Source of the DNA: Pseudobutyrivibrio ruminis AD2017
Lineage (GTDB): Bacteria > Bacillota > Clostridia > Lachnospirales > Lachnospiraceae
Direction: 5' to 3'
DNA length: 64,000 nucleotides
Assembly (NCBI RefSeq): GCF_000424305.1
Contig: NZ_AUJQ01000008.1
Span: 1 to 64,000, forward strand
Below are positions 1 through 8,713 of this stretch, piece after piece. A model generated the notes under the pieces. The model did not search any database. It saw nothing but the letters and a program-made list of their open reading frames with translations, and was not told the origin of the DNA. A program made the translations under genes and the position numbers. The first letter of the stretch is position 1. Each line of letters starts with the position of its first letter.

Positions 1-120
1 AATAAAAGACCAATCAATGGCTTTATCTATGATTCTTAGAAGATGATCCTGGGGAACCAAGTCATCAGTACATACAAATTCAATCTGCTTTCTAGCCTTC
101 TCATTTTGTTCTGTAATCAT
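1..120 (-). mobile_element. IS1182-type transposase, N-terminal part, cut by window edge
   Basis: Forty codons run in frame from an ATG at 118-120 to the left edge. The segment LVPQDHLLRIIDKAIDWSFI closely matches the conserved N-terminal stretch of IS1182-family (DDE) transposases. An AAGGGG ribosome site lies just upstream of the ATG and a TATAAT-like -10 lies near 150. The rest of the gene is outside the window, so I cannot tell whether the element is intact. It marks the left end of the window as a likely insertion site downstream of the GH13 gene. Confidence 0.8.
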
Positions 121-222
121 TATTCTAACCCCTTGTTTTGATACATTTATTATACCAAAAAAGAGGTGAGAAAGCTTGGAAAATCAAGGATTTCTCAGCT
201 TTTAGTTAGCCTAAAAATGAAA

Positions 223-248
223 GAACTGGAGTCCGCTGACTCCAGTTC
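223..248 (-). terminator. hairpin, probable terminator or IS-flank structure
   Basis: A perfect 11-bp stem (GAACTGGAGTC / GACTCCAGTTC) with a 4-base loop. On the minus strand it is followed by TTTCATTTTT. It is the third of three consecutive hairpins after the GH13 gene and may serve that gene or insulate the transposase. Confidence 0.5.
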
Positions 249-257
249 CTCCTTATT

Positions 258-288
258 AAAAAGAAAAGGTCGCGACGAAAGCCGCGAC
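258..288 (-). terminator. rho-independent terminator after the GH13 gene
   Basis: On the minus strand an 8-bp stem (GTCGCGGC, loop TTTC, GTCGCGAC) is followed directly by CTTTTCTTTTT. One pair is G.U only when read as minus-strand RNA, and would be A.C on the plus strand. This supports transcription from the right, out of the GH13 gene. Confidence 0.75.
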
Positions 289-305
289 ACTTTGTCTACA
301 CTCTG

Positions 306-329
306 AAGCCAGCTCTTCGGAGCTGGCTT
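306..329. other. 10-bp hairpin right after the GH13 stop codon
   Basis: AAGCCAGCTC / GAGCTGGCTT with loop TTCG on the plus strand (CGAA on the minus strand) begins six bases past the stop at 335. There is only a short T-run on the plus side and none on the minus side, so it is more likely a 3'-end stabiliser than the terminator itself. Confidence 0.45.
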
Positions 330-334
330 TTACG

Positions 335-1711
335 TTATATGTTAGATGCTACGATGCGGAATTCGTAGGGTTTTAGGTATCGATTTTCACGTTCCTCTTC
401 CTCGTAGTTGGCCAGGACTATGCGGTCACCGTAGAATTCCACGGAACGGTTAAATGGAGTGAGATTGCAATACACATAGAGTCTTTCGTCGATAGATTCG
501 CGGGTGAATACGTAGACATCTGATGGTGATGCTACTCTTCTATAGGTTCCCTCAGCCAAAGCCTGAGAGCCCTTTCTAAATTCTATCATTCTCTTATAAA
601 AGCTTAGGATATCATTCTTATCATTTCTCTCGGCAATTGCATTAATGAAAGCAACCCCTTTCAGCGAAAGATTGATGCCACATAACAGCTTGGCTGTCTT
701 TTCACTGTATCTGCCATTGCTCTTTACAATGCTTTTGTAGTCATAGTTTTCCATGTAATTTGCAGGAACTTCCAGTGCTTCCTGCCATTTATCCAGAGTT
801 CTAATGAACTTATATGGCTGGCAGAATTTATTGATGCCCCAAGCAACCTTATTTTCTTCAGATTTGTGTTCAAAGGAAAGAATAGCATCCATTTCCTTTC
901 TGTTTTCATCACTAAGTAGCTTTGCATCCTCAGGAGTAACAAATACAGTATCGCCTACGATAAATGATTTATATTTGCTCCATACCTCCTGATTTAATCT
1001 GTTCAGGAGGTCATGACAGCCCTGGCTATTTAGATAATGCTCCTTTCCCGTATAAGATAAATGAAGCTTTCCGTCCTCTAAAGTGTCCTTGTGGATAATA
1101 TTGATTGCATCACATCTGAATCCAGCAATACCCTTATCCAGCCAAAAGCGCATTACATCAGCGATTTCATTAAAAACATCAGGATTGCTCCAGTTTAAAT
1201 CAGGCTGCTTTTCTCCATACAAATGAAGATAATAATCTCCATTTTTTGTTTTGGTCCAGGCTTTGCCACCATTTAAAGAGTTCCAGTTATTAGGCAGTTT
1301 ATGCCCTCTGCCCTCTCTAAAGTAATAGTACTGCCTGTACTTTGGGTCACCCTCAAGAGCCTTTTTAAACCAAACATGCTCGTCAGAGGTATTATTAATA
1401 ACCAAGTCCATGATGATTTTAATTCCGAGTCTTTTGGCACGGCTGATAAGCTTTTCCATGTCCTCCATGGTGCCGAAATCAGGATTGATACTTTTGTAGT
1501 CAGAAATGTCATATCCATTCGAAAAGTTGGGGCTTGCAAATACCGGGCCTAGCCAGATAGCATCAACACCAAACTCTTTGAAAGTATGAAGTTTAGAAAT
1601 AATCCCAGGGATATCACCTATACCATCCCCATTGCTGTCGCAATAAGAACGTGGATAGATTTGATAAATTATCGCATTCTTCCACCATTTTTTTGTACTA
1701 GAATTTGCCAT
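335..1711 (-). CDS. GH13-family protein with degenerate active site (alpha-glucosidase-like)
   Basis: The 458-residue protein has the GH13 oligo-1,6-glucosidase/alpha-glucosidase layout. WWKNAIIYQIYPRSY is near the N-terminus, NGDGIGDIPGI follows at about 27-37, and WLGPVFASP and a shortened C-terminal beta domain come after. The family is usually about 550 residues. Only one catalytic residue is canonical: D201 in GFRCDA (nucleophile). Region I has N107 where the family has His. Region III has D254 in IVGD where the acid/base Glu is expected. Region IV reads N-Y-D (322-324) instead of N-H-D. The extended ORF opens at 1723, but GGGGG sits 5 bases before the ATG at 1709-1711, so that start is preferred. 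Cytoplasmic, monocistronic, no signal peptide. It may be a pseudoenzyme, regulator or enzyme with altered chemistry. Confidence 0.85.
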   Translation of the reverse strand: MANSSTKKWWKNAIIYQIYPRSYCDSNGDGIGDIPGIISKLHTFKEFGVDAIWLGPVFASPNFSNGYDISDYKSINPDFGTMEDMEKLISRAKRLGIKIIMDLVINNTSDEHVWFKKALEGDPKYRQYYYFREGRGHKLPNNWNSLNGGKAWTKTKNGDYYLHLYGEKQPDLNWSNPDVFNEIADVMRFWLDKGIAGFRCDAINIIHKDTLEDGKLHLSYTGKEHYLNSQGCHDLLNRLNQEVWSKYKSFIVGDTVFVTPEDAKLLSDENRKEMDAILSFEHKSEENKVAWGINKFCQPYKFIRTLDKWQEALEVPANYMENYDYKSIVKSNGRYSEKTAKLLCGINLSLKGVAFINAIAERNDKNDILSFYKRMIEFRKGSQALAEGTYRRVASPSDVYVFTRESIDERLYVYCNLTPFNRSVEFYGDRIVLANYEEEERENRYLKPYEFRIVASNI

Positions 1712-1742
1712 AACTACCCCCATAAAAATATCACTATCTAAT

Positions 1743-1832
1743 TACGATGATAACGGATTGGACATCGTTTTTCAATATATTTTTCACATAATCATCACAT
1801 AAGCTTACAATAGCAAGATAATATACACATCG
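1743..1832. promoter_or_regulatory. repeated CATCGT elements upstream of the GH13 gene
   Basis: ACGATG (1744-1749) and CATCGT (about 1763-1768) form an inverted pair, and a further CATCGTTT copy lies near 1827-1834. They flank a plausible minus-strand promoter. This could be an operator cluster, but the motif is short and the assignment is weak. Confidence 0.25.
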
Positions 1833-1846
1833 TTTCTTGTAATATC

Positions 1847-1874
1847 AAAAAACGGCAGACGTTTCCGTCTGCCG
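1847..1874 (-). terminator. terminator of htpG
   Basis: CGGCAGACG / CGTCTGCCG, a perfect 9-bp stem with loop TTTC (1853-1874). It is followed on the minus strand by six T (1852-1847). It sits 19 bases after the htpG stop. Confidence 0.9.
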
Positions 1875-1892
1875 CTATCTTTTCTTGCAAGT

Positions 1893-3977
1893 TTATTTTG
1901 CAAGTAACATCATGATTTTATTTGATCTAGCTACGAATTCTGTCATTGCTTCTGGTGCAAGTGGTGCATTTGCAAGCTTAGCAAGGTCATAAAGCTGTGC
2001 TGCAAATATAGGAGCATTCTCAGAATCCTTGTTATTAAGGATGTAGTTAACAAGGTCGTTGTTAGCATTAAGAACCAATGTCTCTGATGCAGAACCAAAC
2101 ATTCCCATGTCCATGCCGCCCATAGCGTACATCTTCATCATATCCTGCATACGACGGCTTTCTTCTGATACTGTAAGCATAGATGAAAGGTCTTTGTTCT
2201 TAAACTTCTCTACCTTAACCTCTAGTCCTTCGTTGTTAAGAGCTTTTCTAAATACCTCTGTAAGAGTTTCTGTCTCTGTCTTAAGCTCATCTTCTGATGT
2301 CTCTTCAACCATTGAATCAGTAACATCAGCATCGATACGACAGAACTTGTAGTTTTCATTACGCTGCTCAAGCTGTGTAATGAATGAAGTATCAATTGCA
2401 TGGTCAAGAATTACTGCATTCATGCCCTGCTCTTTGAACATGTTTACGTACTGTCCCTGCTGGTTCATATCAGTTACATAGTAAACTGTCTTTCTGTTAT
2501 CCTCTGGCTCCTTAGTCTCATCAGCAGACTTGTTCTCATCAACAACCTCTGCCTCAACCTTTTCGCCATTTTCATCTGTAGCCTTTTCATCAGATTCTTC
2601 CTTAACAAGAAGCTCTGGAAGTGTGATGTATTTATCGTTAATGTCCTTGAATAAGATGTAATCGTTCATCTTATCGCAGAACTTGTTATCCTTTAAGCAA
2701 CCAAACTTGATGAATGGAGCGATGTCATCCCAGTATTTCTCATATGATTCCTTATCTGTCTTGCACATTCCAGTAAGCTTATCAGCTACCTTCTTTGTGA
2801 TGTACTCAGAAATCTTTGTAACGAAGCCATCATTCTGAAGTGCAGAACGTGATACGTTAAGTGGAAGGTCTGGACAATCAATTACACCCTTAAGAAGCAT
2901 TAAGAACTCAGGGATAACCTCTTTAATGTTATCAGCGATGAATACCTGGTTGTTGTAAAGCTTGATTGTACCTTCGATTGAATCATACTCTGTATTAATC
3001 TTAGGGAAGTATAAAATACCCTTAAGGTTGAATGGGTAATCCATGTTAAGGTGAATCCAGAAAAGTGGCTCCTTGTAATCATGGAATACGTCACGATAAA
3101 ATGCCTTATATTCATCCTCTGTACATTCAGCTGGGTTCTTTGTCCAAAGTGGATGTGTCTCATTAAGAGCAACTGGACGCTTAACAATCTTAAGCTTATC
3201 CTTTGCAGGAGAAACCTCTACCTTCTCCTTGGTGCCGTCTTCCTTTTCCTTCTCTTCGAATTTAGCATCCTCATGAATCTCTTCGATAACCTTATCTGTA
3301 TCACGCTTATCAGCAGCATCGATTGTCTCATATTCTTCTGGAGCATCCTTCTTTGAAAGGAAGATTTCTGTTGGCATAAATGAGCAGTACTTTTCGATAA
3401 CTTCACGAGCTCTGTATTCGTTAGCGAACTCTAAGCAATCCTCATTTAAGAACAATGTAATCTTAGTACCAACCTGGTCCCAATCACCATCGCCCATTTC
3501 AAATTCTGTGCCGCCATCGCACTCCCAGTGAACAGCTGTAGCGCCATCCTTATATGAAAGTGTATCGATGTGAACCTCGTCAGCTACCATGAATGCTGAA
3601 TAGAAACCAAGACCGAAGTGTCCGATAATCTGATCGCTGTCAGCCTTATCCTTGTACTTCTCAAGGAAATCTGTTGCACCAGAGAATGCAATCTGGTTAA
3701 TGTATTCGTCTACTTCATCAGATGTCATACCAAGACCATTATCGATGAATGTAAGTGTCTTGTCCTCAGGACTTACGATAACCTGAATCTTTGCCTTATA
3801 ATCAAGTGGAAGGGAATACTCTCCCATCATGTCTAACTTCTTAAGCTTTGTGATGGCATCACAGCCATTTGAAATAAGCTCTCTATAAAAAATGTCGTGA
3901 TCAGAATATAACCACTTCTTAATCACTGGAAAAATATTTTCACTTGTAATTGATAAACTACCTTTTTTGTTACTCAT
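1893..3977 (-). CDS. htpG: molecular chaperone HtpG (bacterial Hsp90)
   Basis: The 694-residue protein has all three Hsp90 parts. The N-terminal ATPase domain carries YRELISNGCDA, FIDNGLGM and GHFGLGFYSAFMVAD, which bind ATP-Mg. The middle domain includes PLFWIHLNMDYPFNLKGILYFP and the catalytic-loop arginine context LNVSRSALQ. The C-terminal dimerisation domain has a charged insert at about 490-520 (EESDEKATDENGEKVEAEVV). The N-terminus reads ISNG where most homologues have ISNA or LSNA. The ORF can be extended to a GTG at 3986, but GAAGGAG sits 8 bases before the ATG at 3975-3977, which is preferred. It is monocistronic with its own sigma-A promoter, leader hairpin and terminator. The neighbouring CIRCE sequence suggests HrcA heat-shock control. 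Confidence 0.96.
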   Translation of the reverse strand: MSNKKGSLSITSENIFPVIKKWLYSDHDIFYRELISNGCDAITKLKKLDMMGEYSLPLDYKAKIQVIVSPEDKTLTFIDNGLGMTSDEVDEYINQIAFSGATDFLEKYKDKADSDQIIGHFGLGFYSAFMVADEVHIDTLSYKDGATAVHWECDGGTEFEMGDGDWDQVGTKITLFLNEDCLEFANEYRAREVIEKYCSFMPTEIFLSKKDAPEEYETIDAADKRDTDKVIEEIHEDAKFEEKEKEDGTKEKVEVSPAKDKLKIVKRPVALNETHPLWTKNPAECTEDEYKAFYRDVFHDYKEPLFWIHLNMDYPFNLKGILYFPKINTEYDSIEGTIKLYNNQVFIADNIKEVIPEFLMLLKGVIDCPDLPLNVSRSALQNDGFVTKISEYITKKVADKLTGMCKTDKESYEKYWDDIAPFIKFGCLKDNKFCDKMNDYILFKDINDKYITLPELLVKEESDEKATDENGEKVEAEVVDENKSADETKEPEDNRKTVYYVTDMNQQGQYVNMFKEQGMNAVILDHAIDTSFITQLEQRNENYKFCRIDADVTDSMVEETSEDELKTETETLTEVFRKALNNEGLEVKVEKFKNKDLSSMLTVSEESRRMQDMMKMYAMGGMDMGMFGSASETLVLNANNDLVNYILNNKDSENAPIFAAQLYDLAKLANAPLAPEAMTEFVARSNKIMMLLAK

Positions 3978-4000
3978 TGTCCTCACTCCTTCTATATCTT

Positions 4001-4092
4001 AAGTGCTGTTACATTAACAAGCATAATATTTCAACGCTCAGCTGAAGAATGCTTCGCTTAAGAAATATTATAGCTTGTTAATTACAGCACTT
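4001..4092 (-). promoter_or_regulatory. long 5'-leader hairpin of htpG mRNA
   Basis: The arms 4001-4032 and 4062-4092 pair in three 9-bp blocks (AAGTGCTGT, TTAACAAGC, TAATATTTC with their complements). The blocks are separated by small internal loops, and the apex contains a smaller AGC-GAAG-CATT-CTTC-GCT type stem. The predicted transcript start (about 4101) is only some nine bases before the hairpin. The Shine-Dalgarno sequence lies just outside its 3' foot. It could stabilise the mRNA 5' end or act in thermosensing; the function is not shown by sequence alone. Confidence 0.7.
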
Positions 4093-4107
4093 GTCTTACT
4101 AAAAGAT

Positions 4108-4136
4108 ATGATAATACTGGAAAAACTCAAAGTCAA
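4108..4136 (-). promoter_or_regulatory. sigma-A promoter of htpG
   Basis: TTGACT (4136-4131), a 17-base spacer and TATCAT (4113-4108) on the minus strand. The spacing is near-consensus. The transcript would start near 4101. Confidence 0.75.
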
Positions 4137-4143
4137 TAAAAAA

Positions 4144-4170
4144 TTAGCACTCATTGTGAATGAGTGCTAA
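4144..4170 (-). promoter_or_regulatory. exact CIRCE sequence that also forms a terminator
   Basis: TTAGCACTC, 9 bases, GAGTGCTAA matches the HrcA-binding CIRCE consensus with the correct spacing. It ends 7 bases upstream of the htpG -35 box. The same bases form a continuous 12-bp stem with a GTG loop. They lie 14 bases after the stop of the surface-protein gene and are followed on the minus strand by TTTTTTATT, so they also look like a rho-independent terminator. Either role or both are possible. Confidence 0.65.
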
Positions 4171-4184
4171 TAAAATTTTATTCA

Positions 4185-7100
4185 TTATTTTTTCAGTAAA
4201 TCTCTTCTTATATACATGAGAATTCCGGCAAGGACAGCCACAATAAATACCACTATCACTACTAAAGCAGGTGATGACATTGCATCATTTTCTGTACCAT
4301 CAATTGCTTTTGGTGTTTCCTCTTCTGTGATAGTTTCCTCTGAAGACTCATCATTAGAAATATCTTCAGCTTCTACTTGTTCTTCTGTAGCTTCTGAAGG
4401 CTCTTCGTCCTTCTCATTTACGCTCTCTTCAACAGCTCTTTTAGAACCATTTTTTACAGCTTTAGCCTTCTTATTGCTATTAGTCACTGCTGGTGTCTTA
4501 ACACTTTCGTTTAAAGCAAGTGGAGTTTTAGTATCAGCCACTGTAGTGCTATTTGAAGCTGTAACTGTGGCTGTGGTGCTGTAATCATGACTTTCAGTTT
4601 TTGAAGGAGCAGTCGCGTGAGTATATTCCGTATGAGCATTTACATCATAAGCTGGACCTGTCTTCCACTTAAGCAAGCCTGCCTCACCACCTGTGTAATA
4701 GATACTCATAATTCCACCAAGCTCTTCATCTGCCGCCTCAAGCTCAGATACTACATTCTTAACATTACTATTTAAAAGTGCAGCAAATTCCTTTGAAGCA
4801 ATTTCTGAGGAAGTCTTACCAAAAGTAACATCCTTGCTTGAGCCTGTTCCATCAGCCCCAGTATATACAGAATCAATGGTTACACCATTTTCTACAAGCT
4901 TTGCATCACTATTAAAATAGCAATTTCTATCGTAGGCAATATTTGCAATTCTTCCATCCATAACACCAATATCTACTGTTGGGCGATTTGATGTAACATT
5001 TCCCATTGCAAAACAGTTGTACTGGAAGGCACCAGCCATACCTGTAAAGCCACCGATGTGAACCTTATTATTTGTATTAGCCGTACCATACACATTTCCA
5101 AGAGTATAACAGTTTAATACGTTTATACGATTTGTCACTGCGAACATTCCGCCTGCGTAAACATCACCATCCTCTGTAATGGCACTGATCGCTACATCTG
5201 TATAACAGTTTGTAACCTGTCCTCTAAGCATGCTGGCTGCAAGTCCTGCGCCTCGAGATGCAATATCATCAGCCTTAACAGAAAGCTTTCCTGTTACTGA
5301 ACAGTTGTCGACGAACACACCATTTTGTCCCGTGCCTACAAGACCTGCAGTATAAGTATCAAAAGGCACTTCATTATTAATATAAATGTCGCGAAGCTTA
5401 ACACCAGAAATTTCTGCCTTCAGGGTATCATCCCCATAGGTAAGATTTGACTCATAATCACCACCGATAAAGCCAAACATTGCGGCAGTGTACATGTGAG
5501 CTGGCTCAAGCTTGCTTCCAATAGTAAGTCCAGAGATTACATGATTACCTCCATCAAAATGACCTCTAAACGGATAAGCACTATATAAAACTGGGTCACC
5601 CTTTATTTTTGCCTTGATTGCAAAGCCGATTGGTTTCCAGTTCTCGCTTGAAAGTGTGATATCTCCTGTCTGCTTAAAATAAACATTCTCCCAGGTTTCA
5701 TCTGCATTTATGGCTTCTGCTAAATATCTAAGCTGCTTTTCATTAGAAATAAGATATGGACTTTCCTTAGTTCCCTTTCCGCCATCGAAGATGCTTGTAT
5801 CAGCCTTTCCATAAGCTGTATCATCACCATAAACTGCTTTATCCTTTGCTATAGCAAGGGCTTTTTCATAGCTTTCGTCTTCCTTGCTACCCTTAAGAAT
5901 TTCCTCTGCTACGATTTCATTATCCTTAACGGTAATCTTAACTGTTGTCTTGCCTTCTCTATCTCGTCCGTACCAAACACCATCCATCATTATAATCTCG
6001 GCAACTGGTACCTTCTCTTCTTCTGGCTGAACGTAGGTAACAACTGCATATTCATCTAACAGCTTTACCTCACCATCAACATAACCCCACTTCTTAAGTG
6101 AGTCTGAGCCCAAACCATATTTAGAAAGATTGATTCCAAAGCTATCAAAATTAGCATTTAGTTTTTCTGGAAGTTGATGGTAGCTATCAGCATCGAAGCC
6201 AAAAAGATTTGCAACAACTCCACCCTCGTAGGCTTCGCCTTCTTCGTTTACACCGCCAACGGTTTTTGTACCGTAAGCCTGAACCTCAGCTTCCTTTCTG
6301 CCAGCGATTGTCATTGTTCTATTCTTATTGTAATAGCTCTGATATGCCTTACCAATTCCAGTAACCCATCCAGTAACTGCACCAGTGTAGATACTGTAAT
6401 GTTCTGAAACTGTATCACCATCGCAATAGCAATTAACCACATCACCTGCATCAACACCAACAATGGAACCTACTGCAGACATACCTTCAATTTCATTTTC
6501 TATATCTCTGGCCATGCTACCAAAATAGCTGCCCCTTGAATAACAGTTTGCCACAAGGCCTCTGTTTGTCATACCTGTGATACCACCGCAAGATGCAATA
6601 GATTCCCCATACTCTACTGTTGATTTAAGAGCTACCTCGGAATAGCAGTTAATGATTGCCCCTTTATACTGTCTGGCTGCAATACCTCCTACGTAAGCAT
6701 TCTTTTCATGTGTGGTAGATTCAATAACACCTGTTACACTACAGCTGTCTATCACAGCACCCTTGAAGGAGCTTCCATCGCTAAGTCCCTGCATGTATCC
6801 TGCTATACCACCTACAAAGGAAGCATCCTCTCTGTATACATAAATAGCTACATTTGTAAGATGAAGATTCTTAACACATGCATCCACTCCAAGATTACCA
6901 AAAAGGCCAATAGCGTTTGAGAAATCCTCAAGATTTTTGCTAAGCTTTCGAGGATTTTCCTTAGTACCTTCTGTAAGACCATTAATTACATGTCCCTTGC
7001 CATCGAAGGTACCGTTAAAAGCGAACTGGCTACCACCAATTGGCTCAAAATTAGCTACATCTGAAACATCGATATCAGCTGTCAGCTCTACATATTTATT

Positions 7101-8681
7101 ATCATATAAAAGCTCTGCATTAAGTGATTTTGCAAATGCCAAAAGCTGATTAGCATTAGCAATCTTATACGGATTTTCTTTAGAACCATCACCGCCATCA
7201 AAGATAGATGAATCAACAGCTGTTTCGTGCCACTCATCACCCTTTGGTAGGATATCAGTTCCTGTACCTACCCATTTATTAAAAGTAATGGTCTCATAAG
7301 ACTTATGTAAATCAGAAAGATTTGCACAAAGAAGTGATGCATCAAAATCCTTTTCAGCAGCTTCTTTGGCATTACCCATAGCCTTCATATCAGATGTTGA
7401 ATAATATTTTGATGCCTTTCCAAACTCATCTGCTTTTCCGCAGATACTGCCACTGCTTCCATCAGAAGAAACAGTAACTGCTGAGACAACGTTTACAGTG
7501 TGTCCCATGGCATTTCCGACTATTCCACCTATATTTGCCACTGTATCATTTGAAGCTGTAATACTTCCCTTAGCAGATGAATTAAGCACCTTGGCGTTCA
7601 TCTTTGTAAGACCAGCTACGCCGCCTATATCAGCAGCCTGTCCTTCTTTAAGGTTGCTTAGGATTTTCACATCAGATGAGCAGTTGGCAAGCTCTGCTTT
7701 AAGCATCATGTTTCCCACAACGCCACCAGCAGTAACAGGTGTCTCACCATCAGTTGTAATCATTCCTGAAACATGGCAGTTATTTACGCTTGCAGCCTTT
7801 TTTACATCACCAGCCAACAAGCCAATATTTAAACTATAATCACCAGACGCTTTCAAATTCGCATTTACGATATTTACATTTTTGACTACTGCATTTGCTT
7901 TAATAGCTGTAAACAATCCTTCGTTTGCTACTGAAGAAGCATCAACCTTCATATTAGAAATGCTATAGCCATTACCGTCAAAGGTACCTGCAAATATACT
8001 AAAGCCATCTTCAGTACCAATGGTGTTAAAATTCTCCTCACCACTAAGATCAATATCAGCTGTTAATACAACATATTCTCCTGAATAAGAAGTACCATTA
8101 TCTACATTTTCGGCAAATTTCTTTAGTTGAGATACATTGCCAATCTTATATGGATTGCTCCATGTTCCATCACCTTTAATCTCTTCTGATTCCTGTGGTT
8201 CCGGTTCACTAGGATTTTCTGGTTTCTCTGGCTCCTCAGGATTCTCTGGATTTTCCGGTTCATCTACAACCGGATTATCTTCTGAGTTTTCCTTAACTTC
8301 AGCTTTAGAAAAAGCGTCCTTAGTAGCTGCTTTGATTCCATTGCTACTTAAGGTAGCACCGCTTACACCATCTATCTCATCAATTTCAGCTAAAGATGGT
8401 TTCTTTTCATTGATAGTATCAAGTAAAGCTTTGGCCTTGTCCCATGCCCATGAAGATTCCTTTTGAGCTTCTTCCTTTACCTGTTCCACTCTTCCATCTT
8501 TAATGGTGACTGAAAGTGTAACCTCACCATTTCTTCCTTGCCCGCTTCCGGAATAAGTGCCGTCTTTATAGGACACTTGCTCTTCGGCATTTGCAAGAAT
8601 ACTCACTGGCATAGACGCAAGGGTAAGTGCCAGCGCCATAGCGCCAGCACATACTCTAACGCTAAACAATCTTCGTTTCAT
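4185..8681 (-). CDS. giant secreted surface protein: FMN-binding domain plus GLUG-type repeats, C-terminal membrane anchor
   Basis: The 1498-residue protein starts with a signal peptide (cleavage near residue 32). An FMN_bind domain (about 37-127) contains DEIDGVSGAT, whose T110 matches the flavin-accepting threonine of ApbE-modified proteins. A proline/glutamate linker (about 136-168) follows. Three long modules (about 172-470, 495-870 and 985-1380) each open with a motif like DGGxGxxENPYKIxNxxQL. Each continues with ELTADIDxS, FxGTFDGxGHxIxGL and many short GLUG-like repeats. A second FMN_bind-like stretch (about 885-960, DGVWYGRDREGKTTVKITVKD) lacks the SGAT motif. A low-complexity acidic tail leads to one membrane helix (about 1470-1490) and RRDLLKK. 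There is no LPxTG. It has its own promoter with a palindrome downstream of the start. An exported flavoprotein role is inferred; adhesion is an alternative. Confidence 0.8.
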   Translation of the reverse strand: MKRRLFSVRVCAGAMALALTLASMPVSILANAEEQVSYKDGTYSGSGQGRNGEVTLSVTIKDGRVEQVKEEAQKESSWAWDKAKALLDTINEKKPSLAEIDEIDGVSGATLSSNGIKAATKDAFSKAEVKENSEDNPVVDEPENPENPEEPEKPENPSEPEPQESEEIKGDGTWSNPYKIGNVSQLKKFAENVDNGTSYSGEYVVLTADIDLSGEENFNTIGTEDGFSIFAGTFDGNGYSISNMKVDASSVANEGLFTAIKANAVVKNVNIVNANLKASGDYSLNIGLLAGDVKKAASVNNCHVSGMITTDGETPVTAGGVVGNMMLKAELANCSSDVKILSNLKEGQAADIGGVAGLTKMNAKVLNSSAKGSITASNDTVANIGGIVGNAMGHTVNVVSAVTVSSDGSSGSICGKADEFGKASKYYSTSDMKAMGNAKEAAEKDFDASLLCANLSDLHKSYETITFNKWVGTGTDILPKGDEWHETAVDSSIFDGGDGSKENPYKIANANQLLAFAKSLNAELLYDNKYVELTADIDVSDVANFEPIGGSQFAFNGTFDGKGHVINGLTEGTKENPRKLSKNLEDFSNAIGLFGNLGVDACVKNLHLTNVAIYVYREDASFVGGIAGYMQGLSDGSSFKGAVIDSCSVTGVIESTTHEKNAYVGGIAARQYKGAIINCYSEVALKSTVEYGESIASCGGITGMTNRGLVANCYSRGSYFGSMARDIENEIEGMSAVGSIVGVDAGDVVNCYCDGDTVSEHYSIYTGAVTGWVTGIGKAYQSYYNKNRTMTIAGRKEAEVQAYGTKTVGGVNEEGEAYEGGVVANLFGFDADSYHQLPEKLNANFDSFGINLSKYGLGSDSLKKWGYVDGEVKLLDEYAVVTYVQPEEEKVPVAEIIMMDGVWYGRDREGKTTVKITVKDNEIVAEEILKGSKEDESYEKALAIAKDKAVYGDDTAYGKADTSIFDGGKGTKESPYLISNEKQLRYLAEAINADETWENVYFKQTGDITLSSENWKPIGFAIKAKIKGDPVLYSAYPFRGHFDGGNHVISGLTIGSKLEPAHMYTAAMFGFIGGDYESNLTYGDDTLKAEISGVKLRDIYINNEVPFDTYTAGLVGTGQNGVFVDNCSVTGKLSVKADDIASRGAGLAASMLRGQVTNCYTDVAISAITEDGDVYAGGMFAVTNRINVLNCYTLGNVYGTANTNNKVHIGGFTGMAGAFQYNCFAMGNVTSNRPTVDIGVMDGRIANIAYDRNCYFNSDAKLVENGVTIDSVYTGADGTGSSKDVTFGKTSSEIASKEFAALLNSNVKNVVSELEAADEELGGIMSIYYTGGEAGLLKWKTGPAYDVNAHTEYTHATAPSKTESHDYSTTATVTASNSTTVADTKTPLALNESVKTPAVTNSNKKAKAVKNGSKRAVEESVNEKDEEPSEATEEQVEAEDISNDESSEETITEEETPKAIDGTENDAMSSPALVVIVVFIVAVLAGILMYIRRDLLKK

Positions 8682-8713
8682 ACATATACTCTCCTCTCGT
8701 TATATCTAACTGC

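Noticed and set aside
335-1723. Plain oligo-1,6-glucosidase
   Set aside because: Fold matches but three conserved catalytic positions are changed, so activity should not be assumed.
8137-8466. Plus-strand frame rich in Gly, Ser and Phe repeats
   Set aside because: It is the antisense shadow of the Pro/Glu-rich linker of the FMN/GLUG protein; no ribosome site.
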